Shown here: piece by piece, positions 51,988 through 61,332 of the stretch | Layout of the letters: the number at the start of each line of letters is the position of its first letter | Position numbering within the stretch: position 1 is the first letter of the stretch | DNA from: Bog-532 sp963830385 | GTDB lineage: Bacteria; Actinomycetota; Actinomycetes; Streptosporangiales; Streptosporangiaceae | Assembly: GCA_963830385.1 (NCBI GenBank) | Contig: CAWHMD010000014.1 | Span: 162,709 to 226,708 of the forward strand | Length of the DNA: 64,000 nt | Direction: 5' to 3' | The notes under the pieces: model-generated | Told to the model about the DNA's origin: nothing | The model's database searches: none | The model's input: the letters and a program-made list of their open reading frames with translations, nothing else | Position numbers and translations under genes: made by a program

Positions 51988-52301
51988 TGGACGCGAAGCG
52001 GGCGGTGGAGATCGCGCAGGGCGAGTCGGAGGCAACCCGTGACGAGCCGCTTCCGGAAGACGCCCGTGGCGAGCGGCGAGGCCGGTCAATCGTGCAGTCG
52101 GTGCGGCTTCCCGCGGACCAGTTTGCGGAGATCGAGCGGATCGCGGCAGAGGCCGGGGTGCCCGTCGGAGCGCTGATCCGCGGCTGGGTGCTGGCCGGAC
52201 TGGCCGCCGAGAAATCGACGTCGCTGCGTGATGCCATCGAGCACCTGGCCGCCGAAGCCGAACGTCTGCGCCGCCTGGCGGCGATCAGCGACGTAGCTTG
52301 A
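51987..52301 (+). CDS. Antitoxin-like RHH/CopG protein
   Basis: This protein of about 104 aa: an acidic N-terminus is followed by SIVQSVRLPADQFAEIERIA and VPVGALIRGWVLAGLAAEKS, a ribbon-helix-helix DNA-binding pattern. A short coiled helix follows. Starts at ATG 51987 (or GTG 51984), overlapping the toxin stop. A degenerate copy of residues ~55-100 occurs at 61333-61462, same orientation, beyond the Wadjet genes. Confidence 0.75.
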   Translation: MDAKRAVEIAQGESEATRDEPLPEDARGERRGRSIVQSVRLPADQFAEIERIAAEAGVPVGALIRGWVLAGLAAEKSTSLRDAIEHLAAEAERLRRLAAISDVA

Positions 52302-52323
52302 GTCGCCCTCCACTCGGCTCCCG

Positions 52324-53565
52324 TCACCCGGTCAGATCAGCCAGCAGCCGGTCGACGATCGCTTCTTCGTGCACGGCGACGTTGGCCGCCGCCATGGCCG
52401 AGGCCAGCTCGGGCTCCCACGACGTGACTTCGGTGCGGCCAGACAGCATGAGCCAGCGGCAGGCGGGCAGGCGTTCCACCGCCTCGCAGTAGTCGGCTCG
52501 CCCGAGCCGCCACGGCTTGGCAACACCGCGTTCGATGATGCGACGGGCGATGGCGATGCCCGGCCAGTCGAAATCACCGTGGTACCGCACGGTCACGCGC
52601 CCGAGCATGAGCCATCCGGCCGCCGAGGGGTTACCGGACGTGCAGGCCAGCGGCCGGTCCACGCCGGCGGCGGCGAGCCGCTGCAGCACCTGCGGGTTCT
52701 CGCACACGTACACGACCTCGCCGGGACGGGTCAGGTCGCTGGCGCGGCGCAGCTCATGAACGGGGAGATGGGTGATCAGGCCGAGGTCGGCTCGTTCGCG
52801 CATCATCGCCGCCCAGCGATCGGTGCCGGGTGGCCTCAGCCCGAAGGTGATGACCGTGCCGGAGATCTCGTCGGTGCTGACCCCGACCCGCTGCCACAGC
52901 AACCGGCGTTCCGCGGCCGAGTTGGGTGGCCCAATCCCGAGGGCGAGCGCCAGGGCGCGCAGGACCAGGGCGGCGGCCGGGGTGCCGTCGTCCAGGCCGT
53001 GCGCGTCCCCGGTCACCTCGCTGGCCAGCTCGGCCAGGCCGGTCGGCGATCGGTCGCTGTCCAGGGCGTTCGCCAGCGTACGGACGGTGACGGCCAGGGT
53101 TGGTGGGGCGTCTTCCGGTGCCAGCCGGGTCAGCACGCCGCCCCGATGCAGCCACTCGGTCCAGGCCGGCACCCACTCCCGGCCGGCCAGGCCGTGCGCG
53201 ACCAGCAGGCGGTCCAGCTCGGCCCACAGCTGCTCGCGGCGTGCGGAGGCCGCGTCCCGCTCGGCGGGCCGATCCCGCAGCGGGCCTCCGGTCAGCTCGG
53301 CGACCACCGCGATCAGGCCGCGCTGAGCCGCACTGGCCCGCAGGGCCGCGTCGAGATCGGTCAGCTTTAGTGTTGCGGGCCCAGCGGTCACGGGCCGTCC
53401 CAGCAGGCCGCCCAGCCGGTCGGCGCCGTCGTCGTCCAACTCGGCGTTGACCGTTCCGCGTATCGCGTGGCCGGTGCGCTCCAGGCGTTTGCGCAGCAGC
53501 TGCCACATCGGCTGCAGCGACTCGGCGGACAGGTACGTCCGCAGGGCCGGGGGGATACCGGTCAC
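52324..53565 (-). CDS. jetD: Wadjet JetD, Toprim-type nuclease (DUF2399/TIGR02679)
   Basis: This 413-aa protein is the DNA-cleaving subunit of type II Wadjet. The C-terminal Toprim-like domain shows VVYVCENPQVLQRL (catalytic Glu ~289) and HGDFDWPGIAIARRI (DxD at ~331/333), followed by ADYCEAVERLP. The N-terminal region begins GIPPALRTYLSAESL and carries a helical arm. GTG start at 53565 overlaps the jetC stop, so it is translationally coupled. In studied systems JetD nicks or cuts plasmid DNA after the SMC complex has extruded it. Confidence 0.9.
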   Translation of the reverse strand: MTGIPPALRTYLSAESLQPMWQLLRKRLERTGHAIRGTVNAELDDDGADRLGGLLGRPVTAGPATLKLTDLDAALRASAAQRGLIAVVAELTGGPLRDRPAERDAASARREQLWAELDRLLVAHGLAGREWVPAWTEWLHRGGVLTRLAPEDAPPTLAVTVRTLANALDSDRSPTGLAELASEVTGDAHGLDDGTPAAALVLRALALALGIGPPNSAAERRLLWQRVGVSTDEISGTVITFGLRPPGTDRWAAMMRERADLGLITHLPVHELRRASDLTRPGEVVYVCENPQVLQRLAAAGVDRPLACTSGNPSAAGWLMLGRVTVRYHGDFDWPGIAIARRIIERGVAKPWRLGRADYCEAVERLPACRWLMLSGRTEVTSWEPELASAMAAANVAVHEEAIVDRLLADLTG

Positions 53566-56500
53566 GCGGTGCTGCGCAGGTGCCGGTTGCGGCCGTCCCA
53601 GTGCACGTGGGTGGTGACGGCCGAGCTGCCGTTGCTGCGCCGGACCTCGTACACGTCCAGCCGCGGCACCTGGGGGAAACAGCCCCACAGGGCGTGCCCG
53701 GTCATCACGAAGTCCAGGTCCAAGCCGACCAGCAGCCCCATCAGCTCGGCCACGGTGCCCTCGTCCACCTTGGCGAAGGCGTCGTCGAGCAGGATCAGGC
53801 GCAGCGCGCGGCCGTCGTCGCCAAGGCTGGACAGGTAGCCGTCGGCGGCGGCGAACAACGTCACGTAGGACACGAACCGGGTTTCGCCCTGGGACAGCTT
53901 GGCCCGGCGGGACAGCCGGCGCTGCTGGCCTTCCTCGGGGCCGAGGATGGTCACGTTCACCTCGTGCCACTGCCGGTAGTCCAGCGCGGCCGCCAGGTGC
54001 GCGGCGTAGCCGCTGGTCGGATCGGCGGCGTGGAACTCCTCGACCCGCTGCCGCAGCAGCTCGGTGAGCTCGGCGTTCTGGGCTTCGGAGCGGACCGCGT
54101 CCGAGGTCGCCACCAGCTCCAGGATCCGGCCCAGGGCCGCGTGCTCCTCCCGCAGGCCCCAGCCGAGCCGGACGCCGATCCCGTTGCTGGTCCGGATGCC
54201 CTTCAGGCTGGTGTTCATGGCCCTGACCAGCTGGTCGGCCTGGTTGACGCGGCGGCGAAGTTCCTCGGCCACCCCGCCCAGCACGAAGCGGGTGAACACT
54301 TCCCGTTCCCGTTCGCTCAGCGCCGCCCGGCCGCTTTCCACTCGCGCCGCCAGGGTCCGGGCCGCCCCGGCCAGGGTGTGCTCGTCACCGGCTCCGGCCA
54401 CCTCGACCAGGAAGACGTCGTCCTCCCGGGCGTAACCGACGTCGAGCTGCCCCGAGACCTCCCGGTCGAACTCGCGAAACGCGTTCCCGACCGTGTTCTC
54501 GGTAGCCGTGGGCCGGGCCGCGGGCACCTGCTTCAGCACCGCGCTGGCCGCCGCCTCGACCTGGTCCACCTGATCCGGCTGGACGATCGTGGCCAGGCTG
54601 GCGGTGGTGGCCGCCGCGGCCAGGCCGGGCAGCATAACCGACCGGTTGAACCGGTGGCCCATCGCGGCCATCCGGCCCAGCTGCTTGTCGGCGTTCCGGG
54701 CGGCCGCGTGGCTCTCCGCCTGCGCGGTGCCGAGTTGCGGTCCCAGCGTTTTGAGGGCGTCGGTCGCGTGTTCCCAGTCCCGGTTGGCCCGTTGCTGCGC
54801 CCGCTGGGCCTGGTCCAGCTCCGCTTGCGCCTGCTCGAGCGACAGGTCGATCGCGTCGTGCTGGGCGGCGAGCGCGCTGGCCTCGGCGTGCCACCGGGAC
54901 CAGGTCTCGTCGGCGTCCCGCTCGGTGCGGTCGCGCAGCTCCTTGGCGTCCGCCACCCGCCCCAGCTGCTCCCGATGCCGGCGCGCGCGGCTGGCCAGCC
55001 GGTTCAGCTCCCGCCCTAGCCGCGTGCTGCTGTCCCGGGCCCGCGCCGCCGCGGCGGCCACGTCGGCCAGGGCGTCCTTGCCGGACGGCAGGCCGAGGTG
55101 GGCGCAGGTGGCCTGGTGGGTGCTCAGCTCACCGGCCCAGGTCGCCCGCTGCTGCCGGGCCCGCTCGGACTCGCGGGCGGCCCGGGCGGCGCTGCGCTCG
55201 GCGCGGCCCGCGCTCTCGGCCGCGACCCGGCGCGCCGCGAACAGCTCGGCGGTCCGCGGCCTGGCCTGGACCAGGTCGTTCAGGTCGCGGTCGGTGCCGT
55301 CCAGCTCGGCCCGCCGCCTTTCCCGCTGCTCGGCCCGGCGCTCCAGTTCGGCGAGTTCGGTGTCGATCGCGGCGATCCGTTCCTGGCGGTGCGCGGCCCG
55401 GGCGGCCGCGCCGATGTGCCGGGCCTTGGTGGCGACGTGACGTCCGCGGAGGGGGCCGTTCCGCCAGCGCCCGTCGGCCGAGACCATCGTGGCCGCGCCG
55501 GGGTCTTCGTAGCCCACGGCGGCCAGCACCGACGTGATCGTCGCCGCGGGCAGGTTGGCCGCCGGGTCTGGACGCAGCGCGCCGATCAGGGACCGTTCCG
55601 GCCGGGTCGCTTCGGCGCTGATCAGCAGTTCACCGTCGGCGGCTAGCACGGTTCCGTCCGGCTGGATGACGGCGCTGAGCAGGCCCGCGGCCAGCATCGC
55701 GCCCTCCAGGCCGGCCCGCTGCCCGTCGTCCAGATGCCCGGCGAAGTCCACGCACCGCCACAGCGGTTCTCCGGGCCGCCCGGCGTCGAGCCAGCGCGGC
55801 TCGGCCGGTTTCGGGTCCCGCTCGGCGGCCAGGTCCGCGCGCTCGGCCTTCAGCGCGGTTTCCCGTTCGCGGTCGTCGGACGCCGCCCGGTCCAGCTCGG
55901 CGCGGGTGGCTGCCACGGTCGCCCGCGCGGGCCGGGCCGCCGCGTCGGCCACCTCGTCCAGGCCGTCCAGTGTCGGCCCGTCCTCACCGGCCAGCGCTTC
56001 GGCGTCCCGGATGAGCGGCCCGAGCAGCGGGTGCGCCGCCCAGTCGGTCTCGCCCAGCAGTTCGGTGGTCCGCGGGTTACGGCACCAGGCCCGCCAGGCC
56101 TCGGCCAGGGCGACGGCGGCGGCGTCCCGGTCGCTTGTGTGGCCGTCGGCCGCCGCGGCGTCCTCCTCGGCGGCGGCGCGCAACCGCTCGGCCTCGCCCT
56201 CCATCCGCAATACCTGTTGTTCGGCCTGCTCCAGGCGCTGGGCCTCGTCGAGCCGGCGCTGGGCCAGGCCCAGCCGTTCGCTGGCGCCCGCCGCTGCGGC
56301 CCGGGCCAGCTCCTGCGCGGCGTCCAGGTCGGCCGGGGTCACGTCCGCCTGGGCCGCCGCCGGGCGCGGGACCGGCTGGGGATCACCGTCGCGCTGGATC
56401 CGGAATAGTGCTGAGCCGGGCTCGGCCGCGTGCTCGGCCACGCGGATCTCCTCGGGCAGCCCGGCGGCGGGCAGGCCCGCGTCCGCGAGCGCGGCCCGGG

Positions 56501-57716
56501 TCTCCGCCAGGGCCGCGGCCGCGTCACCGGCCGCACCCTGCAGTTCGCCCAGGGCCCGTCCGGCATCCCCGACCGCGGTGGCGTGCTGGTCCCGGCTGCG
56601 CCCGGCCTCGGCCAGCGCCCGGTCCGCGGACCGCGCCAGCTCGGCCACCTTCTGGTCGCGCTGGACCAGGTCGTCGGCGGTCTTGAAGATCTCACGCTTC
56701 TCGATGGCCCGCAGCGCGGCGTCGATCTCGGACCGTTCCTCGGCCAATTGCTGGACGGCCGCCTCTCGCCGTTCCGACTCTTCCTTGAGCGCGGCCAGCT
56801 TCCCGGCTTGCTGAGTGGCCTGATTCCGGGCTTCGGTCACGGCGGCAGCGGCGGTCAGCGTCTCCTGGGCCCGGGTCCGCAGCGCGTCGGCCGCGTAGCG
56901 CCGGTAGACGCCGAGGAACTTGTCCACCTCCCGGGCCGAGGCTTCCAGCCGCTGCTGGGCCTGCCGGGTCTCGGTGAGCCCGTCGAGCTGCTCGCCGGCC
57001 CGGGCCAGCGCGTCCTCCTGCAACGGTGGCAGCGATTCGAGCAGGATCTGCGGTAGCCGTCCCTCGTCGATACGGTTGCCGACGTCCGGGGCCCGGAGCG
57101 TGTGCAGCAGCTGGAGCAGCCCGTCGTAGCGGTCCCGGCCCGCGTCACCGTGCAGCCCGAAGACCTGCGTTCGCACGTGGTCGCGGTGGACGTGAGCTGA
57201 CTCCGTGATCCGTTCCGCCCCGATCAGCTCGGTCAGCGCGTCCCGGGACAGCGGCTCACGCGCAGCCGACATCAGCGGCAGGCCGTCGCCGACGCGCAGC
57301 GGCGTGGTGAAGTACCAGACCTTGGTCTGGCTCGCGGACTGGCTGCGCCGGGCCAGCGCCCCGACCGTGAGGTACTCGCCGGCCCGGGCAAGCTCCAGCC
57401 ACAGGTAGCCGATCCGGTTGGACTGGCCCTGCGCGCCGGTGCGCATCAGCTCGTCCAGGCTGACCCGGGCCGCGCCGGTGGCGTCCATCCGGCGCCGGTC
57501 CGCGTCCAGCAGGAACGGCAGCAGCATCTCCAGCGCACGGGACTTCCCGGACCCGTTGGTGCCACGGAGGATCATCCGGCCGCCGCTCAGGTCGAACTCG
57601 TTGTCCAGGTAGAACCAGACGTTGACGATGCCGGCCCGGGACAGCCGCCAGCGCTTGTCGAACCGGCGCGGCGGCCGCGGCGGGTGCGGCTGCCCGGGCT
57701 GCCTTGGCTGGCTCAT
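53562..57716 (-). CDS. jetC: Wadjet JetC, SMC/MukB-like ATPase (TIGR02680)
   Basis: This 1384-aa SMC-like motor has Walker A GTNGSGKS (res 52-59), long Ala/Glu/Arg-rich coiled coils (~290-1050) and a signature motif LSQGE (from ~1274). Walker B is ALRLILLDDA (~1304-1313), then FAKVDE. A hinge-like region near the middle includes FAGHLDDGQRAGLEGAMLAAG. It dimerises and extrudes DNA loops with JetA and JetB, sensing small circular DNA. It overlaps jetB by 4 bp upstream and jetD by 4 bp downstream. Confidence 0.93.
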   Translation of the reverse strand: MSQPRQPGQPHPPRPPRRFDKRWRLSRAGIVNVWFYLDNEFDLSGGRMILRGTNGSGKSRALEMLLPFLLDADRRRMDATGAARVSLDELMRTGAQGQSNRIGYLWLELARAGEYLTVGALARRSQSASQTKVWYFTTPLRVGDGLPLMSAAREPLSRDALTELIGAERITESAHVHRDHVRTQVFGLHGDAGRDRYDGLLQLLHTLRAPDVGNRIDEGRLPQILLESLPPLQEDALARAGEQLDGLTETRQAQQRLEASAREVDKFLGVYRRYAADALRTRAQETLTAAAAVTEARNQATQQAGKLAALKEESERREAAVQQLAEERSEIDAALRAIEKREIFKTADDLVQRDQKVAELARSADRALAEAGRSRDQHATAVGDAGRALGELQGAAGDAAAALAETRAALADAGLPAAGLPEEIRVAEHAAEPGSALFRIQRDGDPQPVPRPAAAQADVTPADLDAAQELARAAAAGASERLGLAQRRLDEAQRLEQAEQQVLRMEGEAERLRAAAEEDAAAADGHTSDRDAAAVALAEAWRAWCRNPRTTELLGETDWAAHPLLGPLIRDAEALAGEDGPTLDGLDEVADAAARPARATVAATRAELDRAASDDRERETALKAERADLAAERDPKPAEPRWLDAGRPGEPLWRCVDFAGHLDDGQRAGLEGAMLAAGLLSAVIQPDGTVLAADGELLISAEATRPERSLIGALRPDPAANLPAATITSVLAAVGYEDPGAATMVSADGRWRNGPLRGRHVATKARHIGAAARAAHRQERIAAIDTELAELERRAEQRERRRAELDGTDRDLNDLVQARPRTAELFAARRVAAESAGRAERSAARAARESERARQQRATWAGELSTHQATCAHLGLPSGKDALADVAAAAARARDSSTRLGRELNRLASRARRHREQLGRVADAKELRDRTERDADETWSRWHAEASALAAQHDAIDLSLEQAQAELDQAQRAQQRANRDWEHATDALKTLGPQLGTAQAESHAAARNADKQLGRMAAMGHRFNRSVMLPGLAAAATTASLATIVQPDQVDQVEAAASAVLKQVPAARPTATENTVGNAFREFDREVSGQLDVGYAREDDVFLVEVAGAGDEHTLAGAARTLAARVESGRAALSEREREVFTRFVLGGVAEELRRRVNQADQLVRAMNTSLKGIRTSNGIGVRLGWGLREEHAALGRILELVATSDAVRSEAQNAELTELLRQRVEEFHAADPTSGYAAHLAAALDYRQWHEVNVTILGPEEGQQRRLSRRAKLSQGETRFVSYVTLFAAADGYLSSLGDDGRALRLILLDDAFAKVDEGTVAELMGLLVGLDLDFVMTGHALWGCFPQVPRLDVYEVRRSNGSSAVTTHVHWDGRNRHLRSTA

Positions 57717-58918
57717 TCGGGGTCCCCCTCGGGCTGGTCAGCGGCGGAGCGGGTGGTCACCCGCGGCTGGTACCGGGCCGCGAACGGGAAGACGGCCAGG
57801 CCGGCATCGGTCGGTGCGGCCAGCCGGAGTGCGGCCAGCAGCTCCACGACCTCGGTCCGCAGGATGTCCGGCGACTCGCGGTAGGCCGTCTTCCACGCCT
57901 GCTGATGGCGGATGACCAGTTCGCCGAGTACCGAGTCGACTCGTGCCCAGGGCACGAGGAAGGCCGGGACCGCGCGACCGCCGATCACGACCGTGCTGTC
58001 CGGCGGTGGGGCGGCCGCGTTCAGCTCGTCGAGCAGCAGCAGGGCGGCCTGCTTGGTGCTGCCGCCACCAGGGAAGTCGATGTCGGTGAGCCCGCCGGTC
58101 CCGCTGGCCGGGTCGTAGGCCAGCGCCCCTTCGGCCCGGACCTCCAGGACCAGCCCGAAGTTCTCGTCCAGGTGCCGGGCCAGCTCGGTGCGTTCCCGGG
58201 ACAGGACGTCCAGCTCGTCGTCGGGCAGCTCGGCCCGGAACACCGCGGGGTTCTCCACCAGCCGCTGGCGGAGCCGCCGCCGGGGTGGCTCGGAATCAAG
58301 GCGCGCCCACGTGTCCTCGGCCGTGCCGTACTGGTGCAGGGGGCTGGGCAGCAGGTGGATGAGCAGCGCCCGGTTGATGCTGAGCAGGGCCTCCTCCTCG
58401 GGGCGCTCACCCCAGCCGGTCAGCGTCCCGTCGGTCTCGGTCACCACTCCCCAGGCCACCAGCAGCTTGAGCGCGGCCACCAGCTGGCGCCTGTCGCCGA
58501 TGCCGTCGGTGACGGTGACCGCCTGCTCGGCGGCGTCGGCCCGGATCTGGTCGACCAGCGCCGAGATCAGGATCTGCTCGCCCACGCCCGGCGCCAGCAA
58601 GGCTCCGCAGGTCAGCGTGAGCAGCACGTAGGTGCGGGCCGTGAACGGCGCCTCGCCCGTACCGCGCCGGGCCGCGCGGACCGGCGCGGAGGGTGGCAGC
58701 GGCGCCTTGACCAGGCGCGCGAACGTCGACTCGACCACCAGCGCGTAGCCGAGCTGGCTGCTGAACATCGACTTCAGCGCGGTGGCGTGCCGGCGCACGA
58801 GGTCGAGCTCGGCCGGGCTCCGGGCCGCGGTCAGGATGGGCGAGGCGAGCAGGTGCCGGGCCGCGATCCGGCGCTGCCCGGCGTCGATCCCGGCCGTGGA
58901 CACCCGTGGCGTGCTCAC
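57713..58918 (-). CDS. jetB: Wadjet JetB, MukE-like subunit (DUF2398/TIGR02678)
   Basis: This 401-aa winged-helix protein is equivalent to MukE/KITE subunits. Recognisable parts: AGQRRIAARHLLASPILTAA, SELD-like PAELDLVRRHATALKSMF, YALVVESTFARLVK, LLTLTCGALLAPGVGEQILI and LIHLLPSPLHQYG. It should bind the kleisin JetA and DNA. GTG start at 58918, 10 bp after jetA; the stop overlaps the jetC ATG. Confidence 0.9.
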   Translation of the reverse strand: MSTPRVSTAGIDAGQRRIAARHLLASPILTAARSPAELDLVRRHATALKSMFSSQLGYALVVESTFARLVKAPLPPSAPVRAARRGTGEAPFTARTYVLLTLTCGALLAPGVGEQILISALVDQIRADAAEQAVTVTDGIGDRRQLVAALKLLVAWGVVTETDGTLTGWGERPEEEALLSINRALLIHLLPSPLHQYGTAEDTWARLDSEPPRRRLRQRLVENPAVFRAELPDDELDVLSRERTELARHLDENFGLVLEVRAEGALAYDPASGTGGLTDIDFPGGGSTKQAALLLLDELNAAAPPPDSTVVIGGRAVPAFLVPWARVDSVLGELVIRHQQAWKTAYRESPDILRTEVVELLAALRLAAPTDAGLAVFPFAARYQPRVTTRSAADQPEGDPE

Positions 58919-58928
58919 GGTGTCACCT

Positions 58929-60449
58929 TCACTGGGCTGCCTCCCACGGTGTCTCGGCCCAGTCCGTGTCGCCCGCGTCGTCGGCCGCGGCCACGGACAG
59001 CCGCAGCCGGACGAACGTAGTGGTGCCGTCCGGGCTGTTGACCACGGTGTCGGGCCCGTCCACCGCCCGCAGCCGCAGACCGGCGTCGTGATCGACGATC
59101 TCCTCGCCCTGCTGCGCCAGCAGCGCGGCCACCAGGTCGAGCAGCAGATCCCGGGCCGCGGGCGAGATCGTGGTCCCGTGCAGCGTCCCGGCCAGCGCGA
59201 GCTCGGCCGCCGCGGCCTGCCGCTGCTCGGCCTCCTGTTCGGCCTCGGCCGTCAGCCGTAGCCGGTCCGCGGTCGGGTCCGGCACCCGGGACGTGCGGCC
59301 CCGCGCGGCGCGGTCCCCGCGTTCCCGCAGCGACAGCGGGACCGGCACCGGCTCCGCCTGCCACCACGACGTCGTCGGCCCCACCCGCGGATCGGGCTCC
59401 TCCGGCCCGAACAGCAGATGCCGCGACGGATAGGCCCCGAACGCCGCGTCATACAGCCGATGCGCCCGCTCGTCGTCCGCGGCCGCGAACCACCGCGCCA
59501 GCCGCAGGAAGTCGGCCCGCCGCGAGAACCCGGTCCCGGACGAGTCGAGCAGCCGCTTGGCGTTGGTGATCAGCTGCCCCAGCGCCTGCCCGGCCGCTGC
59601 GCGCAGCTGCTCCGGCCCCGACGCTCCGTAGCTAGCGTCATACCAGGCCACCAAGCCTGCCCAGTCCTTCCGGGTACGACCCTCGGCGCGTTCGGCCTGG
59701 GTGCCGTCGGGCAGGGTGAGTCCCGGCAACGTGGCCAGCGACGCCAGCAGCGGATCCGCCCGTTCGAGTACCAGGGCCGCCCGGTGCGCGACGGCCGGCG
59801 CGTGCCGGTTGACGTCCGCAGTGATCAGGTCGATGTAGACCAGCAACAGCTCCTTGAACTGCGCATACTCCTCGCCGCCGAGGTCGTACCGGCTCAGGAT
59901 CCCGGCCAGGTAGGCGTAGAAGTCCCGCACACTGTCGGTGAACACCCGCTGGTTGGAGAACACGGTGGTCACTTCACCGGCCAGCGCGTCCGCATCCGGG
60001 CTACCGTCGCCGTCCAGCATGGCGAGAACGCGGTCGAGCGACTGCACGATCTGGCCGAGCAGTTCGCGGGCCACCTCCCGCGCCCCATCGGTGGTGTGCA
60101 GGATCTCCACCGCCTGCCGGTGCAGCCGTCCGCCCAGCTTGGACACCTGATACCGGGACCGCGACCGGATGTACTCGGCCACCGTCGCTACCCGCGCGTC
60201 CCGGATCGAGGGGACCAGATTGCCCCAGTCCGCCAGCTGCCTGCAGCGAGCCTCGGCCGTGTCCCGGGACATGCCAACACCCCGCTCGGCGAGTTGCCCC
60301 GCAACCTCGCTAGCGGACAGATCGGTGAGCAGCGTCGCCGCGAACAGATCCATGATCGCCAGGTAGTCCGCCGACTCCTCAGCGGTGAGGTACCGGAACA
60401 GATCCCGCCGCGACCCGTCCACCGACGCAGGCTCGCTTAAAGGCGCCAC
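58929..60449 (-). CDS. jetA: Wadjet JetA, kleisin-like subunit (DUF2397/TIGR02677)
   Basis: This 506-aa MukF/kleisin-like subunit has the diagnostic start FRYLTAEESADYLAIMDLFA. WGNLVPSIRDARVATVAEYI, SRYQVSKLGGRLHRQAVEIL and RADFLRLARWFAAADDERAH follow, all typical of DUF2397. It bridges the JetC heads. The GTG start at 60449 is the first in frame; codon 4 is TTA, a very rare codon in such high-GC genomes. It is the first gene of the jetABCD operon, with MazF-type toxin-antitoxin genes divergent upstream. Confidence 0.9.
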   Translation of the reverse strand: MAPLSEPASVDGSRRDLFRYLTAEESADYLAIMDLFAATLLTDLSASEVAGQLAERGVGMSRDTAEARCRQLADWGNLVPSIRDARVATVAEYIRSRSRYQVSKLGGRLHRQAVEILHTTDGAREVARELLGQIVQSLDRVLAMLDGDGSPDADALAGEVTTVFSNQRVFTDSVRDFYAYLAGILSRYDLGGEEYAQFKELLLVYIDLITADVNRHAPAVAHRAALVLERADPLLASLATLPGLTLPDGTQAERAEGRTRKDWAGLVAWYDASYGASGPEQLRAAAGQALGQLITNAKRLLDSSGTGFSRRADFLRLARWFAAADDERAHRLYDAAFGAYPSRHLLFGPEEPDPRVGPTTSWWQAEPVPVPLSLRERGDRAARGRTSRVPDPTADRLRLTAEAEQEAEQRQAAAAELALAGTLHGTTISPAARDLLLDLVAALLAQQGEEIVDHDAGLRLRAVDGPDTVVNSPDGTTTFVRLRLSVAAADDAGDTDWAETPWEAAQ

Positions 60450-60582
60450 GCCGCCAGGCTAGGGGAGACCCCCGACATTCCCGGCCCGAACTCCCAAGCC
60501 GCCGGGAACCCGGCCTATGCTTAGCTGGGAGCAGCACAATAATGAGCTTGCTCTGCCGCAGATTATGATGCAGAATCGAAGT

Positions 60583-60906
60583 ATGGCCACCCGGATGAAC
60601 GAGCCTGCGGTCCGGCGGCCGTCGCTGCCGCTGACCGACCGCGACGTCACCGACCTGGACCGGATTCGCAACTCGCCGTCCGACCGCGCCGCTCTCGGCC
60701 ACCTTGTGCCCGGCCGGATCCCCGCCGAGGGCAGTGTTGCCGAGTCGGTTCTGCTGCACGCGATCTTCGAAGCTGGTCTGCGAGCCGTCCGCGAACGGGC
60801 CGAGGAAGAGGGCTATCGTCAGCTCGCCGCTGAGTACAAGGCCGAGGACGCCGACCGACGCGCCCGTGCCCGCCGTCGCCCTCCCCACTGGGCGGGCGAC
60901 GAGTAG
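60583..60906 (+). CDS. Probable antitoxin of a MazF-type pair
   Basis: This protein of about 107 aa starts at ATG 60583 (60565 and 60568 are alternatives). LPLTDRDVTDLDRIRNSPSD and SVAESVLLHAIFEAGLRAVR read as an RHH/ParD-like DNA-binding segment. A very charged tail (EEEGYRQLAAEYKAEDADRR) suited to wrapping a toxin follows. The next gene, a MazF-like toxin, starts immediately after its stop. It is divergent from jetA with a 133-bp gap, so regulation of the two may be linked. Confidence 0.7.
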   Translation: MATRMNEPAVRRPSLPLTDRDVTDLDRIRNSPSDRAALGHLVPGRIPAEGSVAESVLLHAIFEAGLRAVRERAEEEGYRQLAAEYKAEDADRRARARRRPPHWAGDE

Positions 60907-61242
60907 GTGGCGCCCGGGGAGATCGGGCCTCTGCGAGGCTGTGTCTACGGCGTTCGGATGGCACACATCGCCGCCGGGGCTGAGAAGTTCTACGTCGTCG
61001 TATCGAACAACCGACGCAACAAGGCCTTGGAGCAGGTCCTCGGCGCCCGCGTCACCACGTCGCGCAAGCCCGCCCTCCCATCGATCGTGGAGCTCGGCGA
61101 CGGTGAGGTGATCACCGGCCGGGTGATCTGCGATGACATCGAGACCATCTGGCGAGATGAGATCAGCCGGGAGATGGGAGCGCTCACTCCGGCCACCATG
61201 TCCCGCGTCGAGGACGGCCTGCGGGCCGCTCTCAGCCCATGA
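60907..61242 (+). CDS. MazF/PemK-like toxin
   Basis: This protein of about 111 aa: an N-terminal GCVYGVRMAHIAAGAEKFYV and VVSNNRRNKALEQVLGARVT fit the MazF barrel (usually R-P-VV-S-N). They are followed by ALPSIVELGDGEVITGRVIC, and DDIETIWRDEISREMGALTP matches the strand that carries the catalytic region. It is expected to be an mRNA-cleaving toxin. GTG start directly abuts the antitoxin stop. It lies at the edge of the Wadjet module. Confidence 0.78.
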   Translation: MAPGEIGPLRGCVYGVRMAHIAAGAEKFYVVVSNNRRNKALEQVLGARVTTSRKPALPSIVELGDGEVITGRVICDDIETIWRDEISREMGALTPATMSRVEDGLRAALSP

Positions 61243-61332
61243 AGATACGGTTGCTTCAAGGCTTTCGGCGCTGAACCTGTACAGCCGCCCGCCCAACTGG
61301 GAGACCTGAGTACCATCGCCACCCCCGGACGG

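Noticed and set aside
52324..53970. Longer jetD start inside jetC
   Set aside because: The additional residues are an out-of-frame shadow of the jetC C-terminus. GTG 53565 overlaps the jetC stop in the usual coupled manner.
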